Positions 32,743 through 41,011 of a DNA stretch of 64,000 nucleotides are shown piece after piece; within the stretch, counting starts at the first letter, position 1, and each line of letters starts with the position of its first letter. The stretch is taken from assembly GCA_963724065.1 (NCBI GenBank), contig CAVRTB010000001.1, positions 124,001 through 188,000 on the forward strand, written 5' to 3'. Origin of the DNA: DASRIA01 sp963724065 (GTDB taxonomy: Bacteria > Actinomycetota > Thermoleophilia > Solirubrobacterales > JBBDJG01). The notes under the pieces are model-generated. The model saw only the letters and a list, made by a program, of their open reading frames with translations, had not been told where the DNA came from and ran no database searches. The position numbers were made by a program, and so were the translations under genes.

Positions 32743-34500
32743 ATGGGGTTCATGCAACCTTCACCGCCTCCGTTCGACCTCGAGGAGTGGAACTCCAGGC
32801 CCTATCTCTCGCGCCTCAAGGCGAATGCCCAGGACTGGGCGGTCAACGGGTTCGGTACGCCGCACGTCGTCTATCTGCTCTACATCGTCAAGCTGATCGT
32901 GTTCAGCGTCGGCGCGCTGTTGCTGATCTCGGCGACCACGCCCGGCATCGGCGGCCTCGGCGACTTCGGGGACTGGTGGGCCGAGCCGATCGTCTTCCAG
33001 AAGCTGGCCGTATGGACCCTGATGTGGGAGATCATCGGGCTCGGGTCTGGCTCGATGCCGCTCACCTTCCGCTTCTCACCGATGATCGGCGGGATCCTCT
33101 ACTGGCTGCGCCCCCGCACGGTCCGTCTGCCGCCGTGGCCCGACAAGGTGCCGCTGACGGCGGGCACACGGCGGACGGCGGTCGACGTGGCGCTGTACGC
33201 GGGCGTGCTCGGCGCGGCCGGCTACCTGCTCTTCTCGGACGGCCAAGATGCCGCCGGGATCGCCGCCGGTCGTCTCGACCCGCTTGCGATCGCGGTGCTG
33301 CTCGGCCTGCTGGGACTGCTCGGCCTGCGCGACAAGGTGCCCTTCCTCGCGGCGCGTCCCGAGATCTACGGCTTCGTGCTGGTCGTCTCGCTGTTCCCGA
33401 TCGAGAACCTGATCGTCGGCTGGCAGCTGGTCTTCGTCTGCATCTGGTGGGGGGCCGCGGCGTCGAAGCTGAACCGCCACTTCCCCTACGTGATCGCCGT
33501 GATGGTCAGCAACACGCCGTGGAACCGCTCACGCAAGGCCAAGGCGAAGCTCTACGAGGACTATCCCGACGACATGCGCCCCTCACGCTACGCCGCGCTC
33601 GGGGCGCACCTCGGCACGGCCGTCGAGTTCGGGCTGCCACTCGTGCTGCTGCTGTCGAGTGGCGGCACGATCGGCAAGGTCGCGGTGATCGGGATGATCA
33701 TGTTCCACGTCCACATCACATCGACGTTCCCGTTGGGGGTCCCGCTCGAATGGAACCTCTTCATGATCTTCGGGATCCTCTTCCTGTTCGGGCACAACGG
33801 CGAGGTGCCGCTCTCGAACCTCGACCAACCGCTGCTGTGGGTGGCGATCGCGGTGATCGGCGTGCTGATCCCGGTCATCGGCAACCTGCGCCCGGACAAG
33901 ATCTCGTTCCTGCCCTCGATGCGCTACTACGCGGGCAACTGGGGAACCAGCACATGGCTGTTCCGCAAGGACGCCGGGGCCGAGGAGAAGCTCGACCGCG
34001 AGGTGTACAAGGTGGCGCAGAGCCCCGTCGCGCAGGTGACCAAGATCTACGGGCGCGAGATCGCCGAGTACCTGCTGGCGAAGGGCCTCGCGTTCCGCGC
34101 GATGCACAGCCACGGCCGCGCTTTGACCGGGTTGCTGCCCCGTGCCGTGGACGTGGTCGATGACTACCACGTCCGTGAGGGGGAGTTCATCTCGGGCATC
34201 GTCACCGGCTGGAACTTCGGCGACGGGCACTTCCACAACAAACAGCTGATCGACGCGGTCCAGGAGCAGTGCCGGTTCGAGGAGGGGGAGTTGCGCGTCA
34301 TCACCCTCGAGTCGCAGCCCGCTCACATCCAGCGCCAGCGTTACCGGATCTACGACGCCGCGACCGGGCTGATCGAGGAGGGCTCGGTCGACGTGGCCGA
34401 CATGGTCAGGCGCGGTCCATGGCTGGAGGAGTCCTGGGACTTCCCGGTCGAGGTCACGCGACGCAGCGAAAGCAGGGCCGCGCCCACCGCGGCGACATGA
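32743..34500 (+). CDS. DUF3556 family polytopic membrane protein
   Basis: A 585-residue membrane protein of the actinobacterial DUF3556 family. The N-terminus is typical (PPFDLEEWNSRPYLSRLKANAQDWAVNGFGTPHVVYLLYIVKL). About ten membrane helices extend to residue 390, then a soluble C-terminus of about 190 residues. His-rich motifs (MFHVHITSTFP, MHSHGR) and conserved FRFSPMIGGILYWLRP and NTPWNRS stretches are reminiscent of membrane metal-dependent oxidoreductases, but no activity is established. ATG 32743 is the likely start; 32752 is an alternative. The stop overlaps the FAD-oxidoreductase start (ATGA), so the two proteins probably act in the same pathway. Confidence 0.8.
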   Translation: MGFMQPSPPPFDLEEWNSRPYLSRLKANAQDWAVNGFGTPHVVYLLYIVKLIVFSVGALLLISATTPGIGGLGDFGDWWAEPIVFQKLAVWTLMWEIIGLGSGSMPLTFRFSPMIGGILYWLRPRTVRLPPWPDKVPLTAGTRRTAVDVALYAGVLGAAGYLLFSDGQDAAGIAAGRLDPLAIAVLLGLLGLLGLRDKVPFLAARPEIYGFVLVVSLFPIENLIVGWQLVFVCIWWGAAASKLNRHFPYVIAVMVSNTPWNRSRKAKAKLYEDYPDDMRPSRYAALGAHLGTAVEFGLPLVLLLSSGGTIGKVAVIGMIMFHVHITSTFPLGVPLEWNLFMIFGILFLFGHNGEVPLSNLDQPLLWVAIAVIGVLIPVIGNLRPDKISFLPSMRYYAGNWGTSTWLFRKDAGAEEKLDREVYKVAQSPVAQVTKIYGREIAEYLLAKGLAFRAMHSHGRALTGLLPRAVDVVDDYHVREGEFISGIVTGWNFGDGHFHNKQLIDAVQEQCRFEEGELRVITLESQPAHIQRQRYRIYDAATGLIEEGSVDVADMVRRGPWLEESWDFPVEVTRRSESRAAPTAAT

Positions 34501-35921
34501 GCGAGGCGATCGTCGTCGGCGCCGGCCCCAACGGGCTGGCGTGCGCGGTCGCGCTTGCTCGAGAGGGGTTGGCGGTGACCGTGCTCGAGGCCGAGGAGAC
34601 GATCGGGGGCGGCACCCGCAGCAGTGAGCTCACGGTTCCGGGACTCGTGCACGACCACTGCTCGGCCGTGCATCCGATGGCCGTCGGGTCGCCGTTTTTG
34701 AACTCGCTGGGTCTCGATCGGCACGGGCTCGAATGGCGCTGGCCCGAGGTCGACCTCGCGCATCCGCTCGATGACGGCGGCGCCGGTGTGATGCTGCGCT
34801 CGATCGACGACACGGCGGCAGGACTGGTCGAGGACGGCACCGCCTGGCGACGCGTGTTCGCAGCGCCCTCACGCTCCTTCGACGTCCTTACCGACGACCT
34901 GTTTCGACCGGTCCTGCACCTCCCGCGGCACCCACTCCGGCTGGCACGCTTCGGAATGGCCGCGGCGCTGCCGGCGACGGTGCTCGCGCGCGCGTGGAAC
35001 ACGGACCGAGCCCGCGCGCTGTTCGGCGGCGTCGCGGCGCACGCGCTAAGCCCGCTCGACCGGCCGATGAGCTCCGCGGTGGGGGTCGCCCTGATCTGCG
35101 CCTGCCACCGGTTCGGATGGGCGGTCGCACGCGGCGGCTCGTCCTCGATCACCAACGCCCTTGCAGCAGTGTTGCGCGAGCACGGGGGCAAGATCGAGAC
35201 CGGCGTGCGCGTGAGATCGCTGGCCGAGCTCCCGACAGCGGACGCCGTGGTGCTCGACCTCTCGCCCCGCGGTGTCGCGGACCTCGCCGGCGATCGCCTT
35301 CCGCGCCGGGTCGAGCGCGCCTACCGGCGCTATCGCCACGGTCCCGGAGCTTTCAAAGTGGACCTGGCGGTGGAGGGAGGCGTGCCCTGGGCGAACGAGG
35401 CCTGCCGCCGCGCGGGCACCGTGCACGCCGCGGGCCCGTTCGAAGAGATCGCCGCCGCCGAGCGCGACATCAACAACGGCCGGATGCCGGAGCGCCCGTT
35501 CGTGCTCGTCTCCCAGCAATATCTGGCCGATCCCGGGCGCTCCTCCGGCAACGTCCATCCGGTGTGGGCCTACGCCCACGTTCCCAACGGGTACGACGGT
35601 GACGCCACGCAGGCGCTGATCGACCAGATCGAGCGCTTCGCTCCCGGACTGCGTGAGCGGATCGTCGCCACGGCCGTGCGATCGACCACGGAGATCGCCG
35701 CCCGCAACGCGAACTACGTCGGCGGAGACATCATCACCGGCGCGAACACGCCGATCCAGGTTCTGATCCGGCCACGCCTTGCGCGCGACCCCTACAGCAC
35801 CGGCATACCGGGCGTCTTCATCTGCTCGGCCGCCACGCCTCCTGGCGCAGGCGTGCATGGGATGAACGGGTACAACGCCGCCCGATCCGCGCTGCGGCAC
35901 CTGCGCACCGTCGGCTACTGA
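34497..35921 (+). CDS. FAD-dependent oxidoreductase, phytoene-desaturase-like (CrtI/PDS family)
   Basis: A 474-residue flavoprotein with the N-terminal dinucleotide motif VVGAGPNGLACAVALAREG and VTVLEAEETIGGGTRSSE. The C-terminal FAD-contact motif is GVFICSAATPPGAGVHGMNGYNAA. It matches the phytoene dehydrogenase-related NAD(P)/FAD-oxidoreductases common in actinobacteria, which are mostly not carotenoid desaturases. Start at 34497 overlaps the DUF3556 stop (ATGA). No crt genes are near, so a lipid-type substrate is only a guess. It overlaps the convergent M16 gene by seven bases. Confidence 0.83.
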   Translation: MSEAIVVGAGPNGLACAVALAREGLAVTVLEAEETIGGGTRSSELTVPGLVHDHCSAVHPMAVGSPFLNSLGLDRHGLEWRWPEVDLAHPLDDGGAGVMLRSIDDTAAGLVEDGTAWRRVFAAPSRSFDVLTDDLFRPVLHLPRHPLRLARFGMAAALPATVLARAWNTDRARALFGGVAAHALSPLDRPMSSAVGVALICACHRFGWAVARGGSSSITNALAAVLREHGGKIETGVRVRSLAELPTADAVVLDLSPRGVADLAGDRLPRRVERAYRRYRHGPGAFKVDLAVEGGVPWANEACRRAGTVHAAGPFEEIAAAERDINNGRMPERPFVLVSQQYLADPGRSSGNVHPVWAYAHVPNGYDGDATQALIDQIERFAPGLRERIVATAVRSTTEIAARNANYVGGDIITGANTPIQVLIRPRLARDPYSTGIPGVFICSAATPPGAGVHGMNGYNAARSALRHLRTVGY

Positions 35922-37150
35922 AAGGCGGTCGCGCTGACCCCACCGACGCATCCGACGCATGGACCTGGCGAGACGCGTGAGGCAAGCTCAGCTATGTCAG
36001 AAGGCGTGACGGACTCGAGCGCTCGCATGTGGAGCAGCGGGTCGATGTCGTGGTCGCCGTACTCCATGATCAGCTCAACCGCGTGGTCCGCGCGAGCCGC
36101 GGTCGACTCGAAGCTCAGCGCACAGGTGCCGGTCGCGTAGGAGCGCGCTCTGAGCGACTCCTCGTCGGTCGGGCCGTTCTCTGAGAGCTCGGCGATGATG
36201 GCGTCGATCCGCTCGTAGGTCTCGGCGATGTTGGAGGCCCGGAGGTTGCACTCAACGGACAAGAACGAGGCCTCGCGGTACCCCCACGCCCAGCCCTCGA
36301 TCGAATAGCACAGGCCGCGCTGCTCGCGGATCCCCTCGAAGAGACGCGATCCCGCCGGGCCTCCCAGTAGATCGGAGTACACCTCCGCGACGGCTCGGTC
36401 TCGAGGCTGGCCGAGGTCGAGTCCCGGCAGGGCATAGGCGAGTCGAAGATGGGCGACGTCGCTGTCGCGCTCCTCCACCTCCACGCGTCGCACGAACGGC
36501 CCGACCGACGGCGGCGAAGGCGGCGCCGGACGGGCTGGGAGGCGGAGGAGATACTCGCTGAGGAGCTCTCGATCGAGATGCGCGAGGTTGCCGGCCAGCA
36601 CGACCACGCCGGCCTCGGGACTCCACTGTCGTTCGCGATAAGACAGCAGTTGAGCGTGGGTGAGACGCTCGACGGCGGAGGCCTCGCCGGCCGCGCTGAG
36701 TGCGAGGCGATGACCGTCGAACAGTGCCGCGCTGAGCCGGTCGTCGGCAACGGTGCCAGGATCCTCCCTGTCGTCGGCGATCTCCTGCAGGATCACCGCC
36801 CGCTCCACCTCCAGATGTCCCTCCTCGAGGAGGGCCCGCCCGCTGATGTCGGTGAGCAGATCGATCGCCGGCATCGCTGATTCGGCCCGTACCAGGGCGG
36901 AGAACTCGACGTAGTCGCTGGTCGTGAGGCCGTTCAGGTCGGTGCCGAGATGCTCGGCGGACCTGTTCAGGATCGTCGCGGTGCGATGCTTCTCGGCGCC
37001 CTTGAACACCATGTGTTCGAGAAAATGTGCAGCCCCGACCTCTTGCAGATTCTCGTGGCGTGCTCCGCCAGGGAACGCGATCGCAATCGCGGTAGCCAGT
37101 CTCCCGGACACCGGCATCTCGATCAGGGATAGCCCGTTGGCGAGAATCAT
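35915..37150 (-). CDS. M16 family zinc peptidase
   Basis: A 411-residue insulinase-family (M16B) metallopeptidase. The inverted zinc motif HFLEHMVF gives ligands His42 and His46 and catalytic Glu45; VERAVILQEIADDRED supplies the third ligand Glu. The second, inactive-type half contains DLLGGPAGSRLFEGIREQRGLCYSIE, the usual R/Y motif. Length is that of the single-chain bacterial type. No signal peptide. Start ATG 37150 overlaps the stop of the acetyltransferase (ATGA), so the two are co-translated. Confidence 0.87.
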   Translation of the reverse strand: MILANGLSLIEMPVSGRLATAIAIAFPGGARHENLQEVGAAHFLEHMVFKGAEKHRTATILNRSAEHLGTDLNGLTTSDYVEFSALVRAESAMPAIDLLTDISGRALLEEGHLEVERAVILQEIADDREDPGTVADDRLSAALFDGHRLALSAAGEASAVERLTHAQLLSYRERQWSPEAGVVVLAGNLAHLDRELLSEYLLRLPARPAPPSPPSVGPFVRRVEVEERDSDVAHLRLAYALPGLDLGQPRDRAVAEVYSDLLGGPAGSRLFEGIREQRGLCYSIEGWAWGYREASFLSVECNLRASNIAETYERIDAIIAELSENGPTDEESLRARSYATGTCALSFESTAARADHAVELIMEYGDHDIDPLLHMRALESVTPSDIAELASRVSPGPCVGCVGGVSATAFQ

Positions 37151-37929
37151 CGCCGCCGCGCCGCCGGCAGCGTGAACTCCATCGCGGTTGCCGCCGGGCG
37201 GAAGCCCAACCGGGCGTAGAGTTCCTTTGGCCGGTCGTCATCGTCCGCGCCTATCCAGAGGTCCCGGACATCGCCGGCCGCCTCGATCGCCGCGCGGGTT
37301 ATGGCCGTGCCGCGCCCACGGCCACGGTGGTCAGGATGGACATAGACCTGGGTGATCTCGGCTGCCGCACCAGCGCGCTCGAGCTGCGCGAAGGCGACGG
37401 CCGCGCCGTCCTCCCGCACCGCCAGGACCTGTGCGTCGCGGCGCAGCGCGACCTCGCGGGCCTGTGCGTGGTACCCGGCAGGATCCTGCTCGGGGAAGTC
37501 TTCCCGGTGCCAGGCGAGACGCAACTTCTGAACCGAGTCGTAGTGGACCTCCTCGACAGGGATGTCGGGTCCAGCGGGCAGTGGGGCCTCGTGGCGCATC
37601 CACAGCAGGCGTAAGGCGCGCCAGCCCCTGGACTCGAAGCCGGCCCGCAGCGGCTCAGCGGCGCTCGCCAGGTCGAAGTCCACCCGCCGGTGCGCCAGTC
37701 CGGCGAGCGCCTCGTCCGCAAACGCCGCGAGGGACTCCACGCTCATCCCCGGGTCGTCCTCGACCCGTACGGCGTTGAAGTCGTAGTAGCTCGGAAAGCG
37801 CGTGGCACGCACGACGGTGCCGTGCTCCCACGGCTCGAGCACGTCGCAGACGGCGGCGTGCGCGGCGTGGTGCCAAGCGCGCGCGCGAGCCGCGTCGTTC
37901 GTGCCGACGCTCACAGAGGCCTTGCTCAT
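37147..37929 (-). CDS. GNAT-family N-acetyltransferase
   Basis: A 260-residue protein whose C-terminal half is a GNAT domain: AVAFAQLERAG, ITQVYVHPDHRGRGRGTAITRAAIE (acetyl-CoA loop R-G-R-G-R-G-T) and PKELYARLGFRP. The N-terminal half (WHHAAHAAVCDVLEPWEHGTVVRATRFPSYYDFNAVRVEDDP) looks like a degenerate second GNAT unit. Substrate unknown. It is coupled to the M16 peptidase by an ATGA overlap and diverges from the secreted protein at 38054. Confidence 0.82.
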   Translation of the reverse strand: MSKASVSVGTNDAARARAWHHAAHAAVCDVLEPWEHGTVVRATRFPSYYDFNAVRVEDDPGMSVESLAAFADEALAGLAHRRVDFDLASAAEPLRAGFESRGWRALRLLWMRHEAPLPAGPDIPVEEVHYDSVQKLRLAWHREDFPEQDPAGYHAQAREVALRRDAQVLAVREDGAAVAFAQLERAGAAAEITQVYVHPDHRGRGRGTAITRAAIEAAGDVRDLWIGADDDDRPKELYARLGFRPAATAMEFTLPAARRR

Positions 37930-38053
37930 AGCTCATTATGAGCAAGGCACTTGGACGCTCGGCAAACCGGCGCAACGCCACCCTCGGGCCGCTACTTGTG
38001 CGGCACGCCCCGGCTCCCGTAGTGTGCGCCCACCACCGGCAAGGGAGGAAGGA

Positions 38054-38440
38054 ATGAGGAGAATCGCTGCACTTTCGCTTGGCGCGGCTTGCGTCGCGCT
38101 CGCCTTGGCCCCGGCGGCCCAGGCGCATACCTTGACCAAGAAGAAGGCGCAGGCAACGCTGAAGCCGCTGGTCGCCGAGGTTGTCCCGACGGTGGCGCCC
38201 TTGATCGCGGCAAAGCTCCCCGGCGCGACCATCTCGAAGTCCCAGGTGAGCCTCTGCGAGATCACGAAGAAGGGTCATCGCGCGGAATGCATCCTCTCGT
38301 TCGCGATCCAGGGTGCGTCGACCGGCGAGACCGAGTGCGCCCTCGACGCCCGCGTCGAGTTCAAGAGCAAGAGGTCGAAGAAGCTCAAGCTCTCGGTGGG
38401 GTCGGTGCTGGTTTGCCTGTTCCCCGTGCCGCTGGAGTAG
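38054..38440 (+). CDS. Small secreted hypothetical protein
   Basis: A 128-residue protein. ATG 38054 has AGGAAGGA directly upstream. The signal peptide is MRRIAALSLGAACVALALAPAAQA. The mature part is basic, with three Cys (SLCEITKKGHRAECILSF, TECALDARV) and a Lys-rich strand (FKSKRSKKLKLS) near the C-terminus. No family recognised; the pattern of secreted, Cys-containing small beta-rich proteins is common in this class of actinobacteria. Monocistronic by position. Confidence 0.72.
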   Translation: MRRIAALSLGAACVALALAPAAQAHTLTKKKAQATLKPLVAEVVPTVAPLIAAKLPGATISKSQVSLCEITKKGHRAECILSFAIQGASTGETECALDARVEFKSKRSKKLKLSVGSVLVCLFPVPLE

Positions 38441-38485
38441 GCGGAGCCGACACATGGGACGAAACAGCTAGACTCGCGCAATCAA

Positions 38486-38575
38486 GGCCGGGCGATTGCC
38501 CGGTGACGCAGTGCAGGTTGGCGCAGTTGCTGTTCAGTGAGCATCCTCCGCGTAGCCAGCACCTACTGTGGGAGG
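38486..38575 (+). promoter_or_regulatory. Conserved 5' leader RNA of the first cold-shock gene
   Basis: The leader has hairpin CCGGGC-GATT-GCCCGG (38488-38503), then AGTGCAGGTTGGCG (38510-38523), then CCTCCGCGT (38545-38553), and the ribosome site GGGAGG (38570-38575). The same blocks occur in the same order and spacing before the second cold-shock gene (56347-56436). CCTCC can pair with GGAGG, suggesting a temperature- or growth-responsive switch that masks the ribosome site. Confidence 0.65.
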
Positions 38576-38580
38576 CAAAT

Positions 38581-38784
38581 ATGCCCACTGGAACCGTTAA
38601 GTGGTTCAACGCCGACAAGGGCTTCGGATTCATCACGCCCGAGGACGGCAGCAAAGACCTGTTCGTACACCACACCGGCATCGAGGAGGACGGCTACCGT
38701 TCCCTCGACGAGGGCCAGAAGGTGACGTACGAGTCGCAGTCCGGCGACAAGGGCCCGAAGGCCGTCTCGGTCCGGCGCGCGTAA
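38581..38784 (+). CDS. Cold-shock protein (CspA family)
   Basis: A 67-residue single cold-shock domain that binds single-stranded RNA/DNA and melts RNA structure. MPTGTVKWFNADKGFGFI contains RNP1 (KGFGFI), and DLFVHHTGI contains RNP2 (LFVHH). Length is typical. ATG 38581 follows GGAGG by five bases. A paralogue lies at 56444 with 67 residues and a matching leader. A strong hairpin follows the gene. Confidence 0.95.
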   Translation: MPTGTVKWFNADKGFGFITPEDGSKDLFVHHTGIEEDGYRSLDEGQKVTYESQSGDKGPKAVSVRRA

Positions 38785-38801
38785 CACAGGATTGAATGGA
38801 G

Positions 38802-38827
38802 GAGGGCCCGCCGTCAGGCGGGCCCTC
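38802..38827. terminator. Terminator shared by cold-shock and SPFH genes
   Basis: GAGGGCCCGCC (38802-38812), GTCA, GGCGGGCCCTC (38817-38827): a perfect 11-bp stem with tetraloop between convergent genes. It can serve both strands; the U-tracts are poor (GCTTC on the plus side). Confidence 0.75.
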
Positions 38828-38841
38828 GCTTCATGCGCTTC

Positions 38842-39795
38842 CTATGACGCGGGCGCGCTGTCGCCCCCGTCCAGCTTCGAGCCCATCCTGTCGATCGCCT
38901 GGACCACCTCGTTGGGGATGATCCACAGCTTCGACGACTCTCCGGCTGCGATCTTCGGGAGCTGCTGCAGGTACTGGTAGGTGAGCAGCTCGCGGTCGGG
39001 CTTCCCCTCGTGGATCGCGCCGAAGACCGTGATGATCGCCTGCGCCTCGCCGGCTGCGCGCAGCACCTGTGCCTCCTTCGCGCCCTCGGCTTCCAGGATC
39101 ACGGCCTGACGCACACCCTCGGCGCGCAGGATCGCGGCGCGCTGCTCTCCCTCGGCCGTGAGGATCTCCGCTTGCTTCGTGCCTTCGGCGGTCAGCACGG
39201 TCGCGCGCTTGTCGCGCTCCGCGCGCATCTGCTTCTCCATCGCTTCCGTGATCGTGGGGGGCGGGTCGATGCCCTTCAGCTCCACCCGGTTGACCCGGAT
39301 GCCCCAGCGCGCGGTCGCCTCGTCGAGCACGGTGCGCAACTGGACGTTGATCGTGTCGCGGCTCGTGAGCGCCTCCTCGAGGTCGATCCCGCCGACGATG
39401 TTGCGCAACGTCGTGAGCGTGAGCTGCTCGATCGCCTGGATCGGGTTGGCGACCTCGTACGTGACGTCCTTCGGATTGATGACCGTGTAGTAGAGGACGG
39501 TGTCGATCTGCACGTTGAGGTTGTCCTCGGTGATCACCGCCTGGGGATTGAAGGAGACGACCTGCTCGCGGAGGTCGATCAGCGGCCGCACCCGGTCGAT
39601 GAACGGGATGACGAGCGCGAGCCCGGGCTCAAGCTGGCGGTGGTAGCGGCCGAGCCGCTCGACGACACCTGCGCGCGCCTGCGGAACGATCCGCACGGCC
39701 CTGATCAGGAGGATCATCGCGAGGATCGCCAAGGCAATCAGAACGATCAGCGCCGCGGACGGCGTGGAAGCTGCAAGCGGCACGATCAACGACAT
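38842..39795 (-). CDS. SPFH/band-7 membrane protein (QmcA/stomatin-like)
   Basis: A 317-residue membrane-microdomain protein. One N-terminal helix (ALIVLIALAILAMILLI) is followed by the SPFH domain (VVERLGRYHRQLEPGLALVIPFIDRV, ITEDNLNVQIDTVLYYTVINP, VELKGIDPPPTITEAMEKQMRAERDKRA). A coiled-coil of AEG repeats (TAEGTKQAEILTAEGEQRA) leads to a C-terminal oligomerisation region. It is transcribed after the NfeD gene (22-bp gap), the classic NfeD/stomatin pairing. It organises lipid domains or controls proteases such as FtsH in other bacteria. Confidence 0.9.
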   Translation of the reverse strand: MSLIVPLAASTPSAALIVLIALAILAMILLIRAVRIVPQARAGVVERLGRYHRQLEPGLALVIPFIDRVRPLIDLREQVVSFNPQAVITEDNLNVQIDTVLYYTVINPKDVTYEVANPIQAIEQLTLTTLRNIVGGIDLEEALTSRDTINVQLRTVLDEATARWGIRVNRVELKGIDPPPTITEAMEKQMRAERDKRATVLTAEGTKQAEILTAEGEQRAAILRAEGVRQAVILEAEGAKEAQVLRAAGEAQAIITVFGAIHEGKPDRELLTYQYLQQLPKIAAGESSKLWIIPNEVVQAIDRMGSKLDGGDSAPAS

Positions 39796-39817
39796 ATCTC
39801 CCCCTCGATCACTGGTG

Positions 39818-40246
39818 TCACTTCGAAACGTGCAGGATCGTGCGATGTACCGATTGCACGATCACGCGCTCGCCCCGTTCGAAAACCTGTTCGGGAGCAG
39901 CGCTGCGCGCGCTCCACACGTCGCCACCGACCTTGACCTGCCCGCTGTCGCGACCGATCGGCTCGAGCACGAGCGCCTCCTCGCCCACCAGCGCCGGGGC
40001 GTTCGTGCGGAACTCATGCGCCTGGGGCTCGCGGTGCCGCCTCGCGAGTGGCCGCGCAAGCGGGATCGCAATCAGCGTCAGCACGATGAAGGAAGCGATC
40101 TGGAGCTCCTTGCTGCCGTCGAGAGCGGCGACGATGCCGGCACCGAACGCGGCGAGGCCGACCGGGCCCAGGATGGCCGCCGTGACGAGCAGCTCGCCGG
40201 CCAGCAGGGCGGCGCCGATAACGAACCAGATTGCCCAGTCAGGCAT
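39818..40246 (-). CDS. NfeD family membrane protein
   Basis: A 142-residue protein with two to three membrane helices (IWFVIGAALLAGELLVTAAILGPVG, IASFIVLTLIAIPLARPLA) and a C-terminal OB-fold soluble domain (LVGEEALVLEPIGRDSGQVKVGGDVWSARS, VIVQSVHRTILHV). This is the short NfeD1b type that partners with SPFH proteins, the gene immediately downstream. Its start is 22 bases from the start of the divergent DsbA-like gene, leaving almost no promoter space. Confidence 0.88.
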   Translation of the reverse strand: MPDWAIWFVIGAALLAGELLVTAAILGPVGLAAFGAGIVAALDGSKELQIASFIVLTLIAIPLARPLARRHREPQAHEFRTNAPALVGEEALVLEPIGRDSGQVKVGGDVWSARSAAPEQVFERGERVIVQSVHRTILHVSK

Positions 40247-40268
40247 ACGTGGACAATAGCCTTGACTC

Positions 40269-40796
40269 GTGACCGGTTCGAATTTTCCCGCGACCCAACC
40301 GCCGGAGCCCAGCGTAGATCACGTGCGCGGCGATCCCGCCGGCCGGCTGATCCTCATGTACGGGGACTACGAATGCCCGTATACGCGTCGCGCCTACAGG
40401 GAGATCGAGCAGGTCGAGTCGCGCCTCGACGGCGGTGTGCGCTTCGCCTTCAGGCACTTCCCGCTGGAGGACAAGCACCCGCACGCGTTCGCGGCGTCGG
40501 CCGCGGTGGAGGCCGCTGCGCTGCAGGGCCGTTTCTGGGAGATGCACGACCTCCTGTTCCACCGTCAGAAGGCGCTCGGCGGCGACGATCTGCTCGGCTA
40601 CGGAGCGGATCTTGCACTGGACGCCGATCGATTCGACCGCGACCGCGCGAGCGCCGCGGTCCGCGAGCGGGTGCACAGGGACGTGGGGCTGGGGACGGAC
40701 GCGGGCGTGCGCGGCACTCCGGCGATCTTCATCGACGGCTCCGCCTGGAGCGGGTCCTACGAAGCAGCCGTCCTGCTTGCCGAACTGGACGCATGA
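40269..40796 (+). CDS. DsbA-family thioredoxin-fold protein with CPYT active site
   Basis: A 175-residue thioredoxin-fold oxidoreductase with DsbA-like helical insertion. LMYGDYECPYTRR has the active-site motif Cys36-Pro-Tyr-Thr; the second Cys of CxxC is replaced by Thr. The cis-Pro loop is VRGTPAIFIDG. No signal peptide, so it probably acts in the cytoplasm. Monothiol members reduce or bind thiols differently from classical DsbA, and the same CPYT type is known fused to NhaA antiporters. GTG 40269 is taken as the start. Confidence 0.83.
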   Translation: MTGSNFPATQPPEPSVDHVRGDPAGRLILMYGDYECPYTRRAYREIEQVESRLDGGVRFAFRHFPLEDKHPHAFAASAAVEAAALQGRFWEMHDLLFHRQKALGGDDLLGYGADLALDADRFDRDRASAAVRERVHRDVGLGTDAGVRGTPAIFIDGSAWSGSYEAAVLLAELDA

Positions 40797-40849
40797 CCGA
40801 GTAGCCAGGATCGCCACGCGCCCCTAGCTTGGATGTTGCAGGCGCGCAC

Positions 40850-40952
40850 ACGAGCCTCATATCCCCCGGCTCGTGACCCCGTCCGGGTCTCCCTCCCACG
40901 AGAGCTGCGCACCCTCATCAGGGCGAAGGGCCTTCCCCAAGGCCCTTCGCCC
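40850..40952 (+). ncRNA. Candidate structured small RNA ending in a 14-bp terminator hairpin
   Basis: The 215-bp gap 40797-41011 has no gene but three consecutive hairpins: ACGAGCC/GGCTCGT (40850-40874), GACCC/GGGTC (40875-40889) and the perfect 14-bp stem GGGCGAAGGGCCTT/AAGGCCCTTCGCCC with CCCC loop (40921-40952), followed by GCCTCCCTTT. The last hairpin may simply terminate the DsbA-like transcript. The row of hairpins could also be an independent small RNA. Strand is assumed plus. Confidence 0.35.
40921..40952 (+). terminator. Long perfect terminator hairpin before SRAP gene
   Basis: A 14-bp perfect stem with a 4-base loop, followed by a pyrimidine-rich GCCTCCCTTT. It separates the DsbA-like gene from the SRAP gene. 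Confidence 0.7.
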
Positions 40953-41011
40953 GCCTCCCTTTGCGGACCGATCGTGATCCGTCTCACGTCCCGCTAGCTT
41001 TTGGGGACGAC

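Noticed and set aside
32439..34163. 574-residue plus-strand frame overlapping DUF3556
   Set aside because: Different frame of the same strand as the DUF3556 gene; Arg-rich and without domains.
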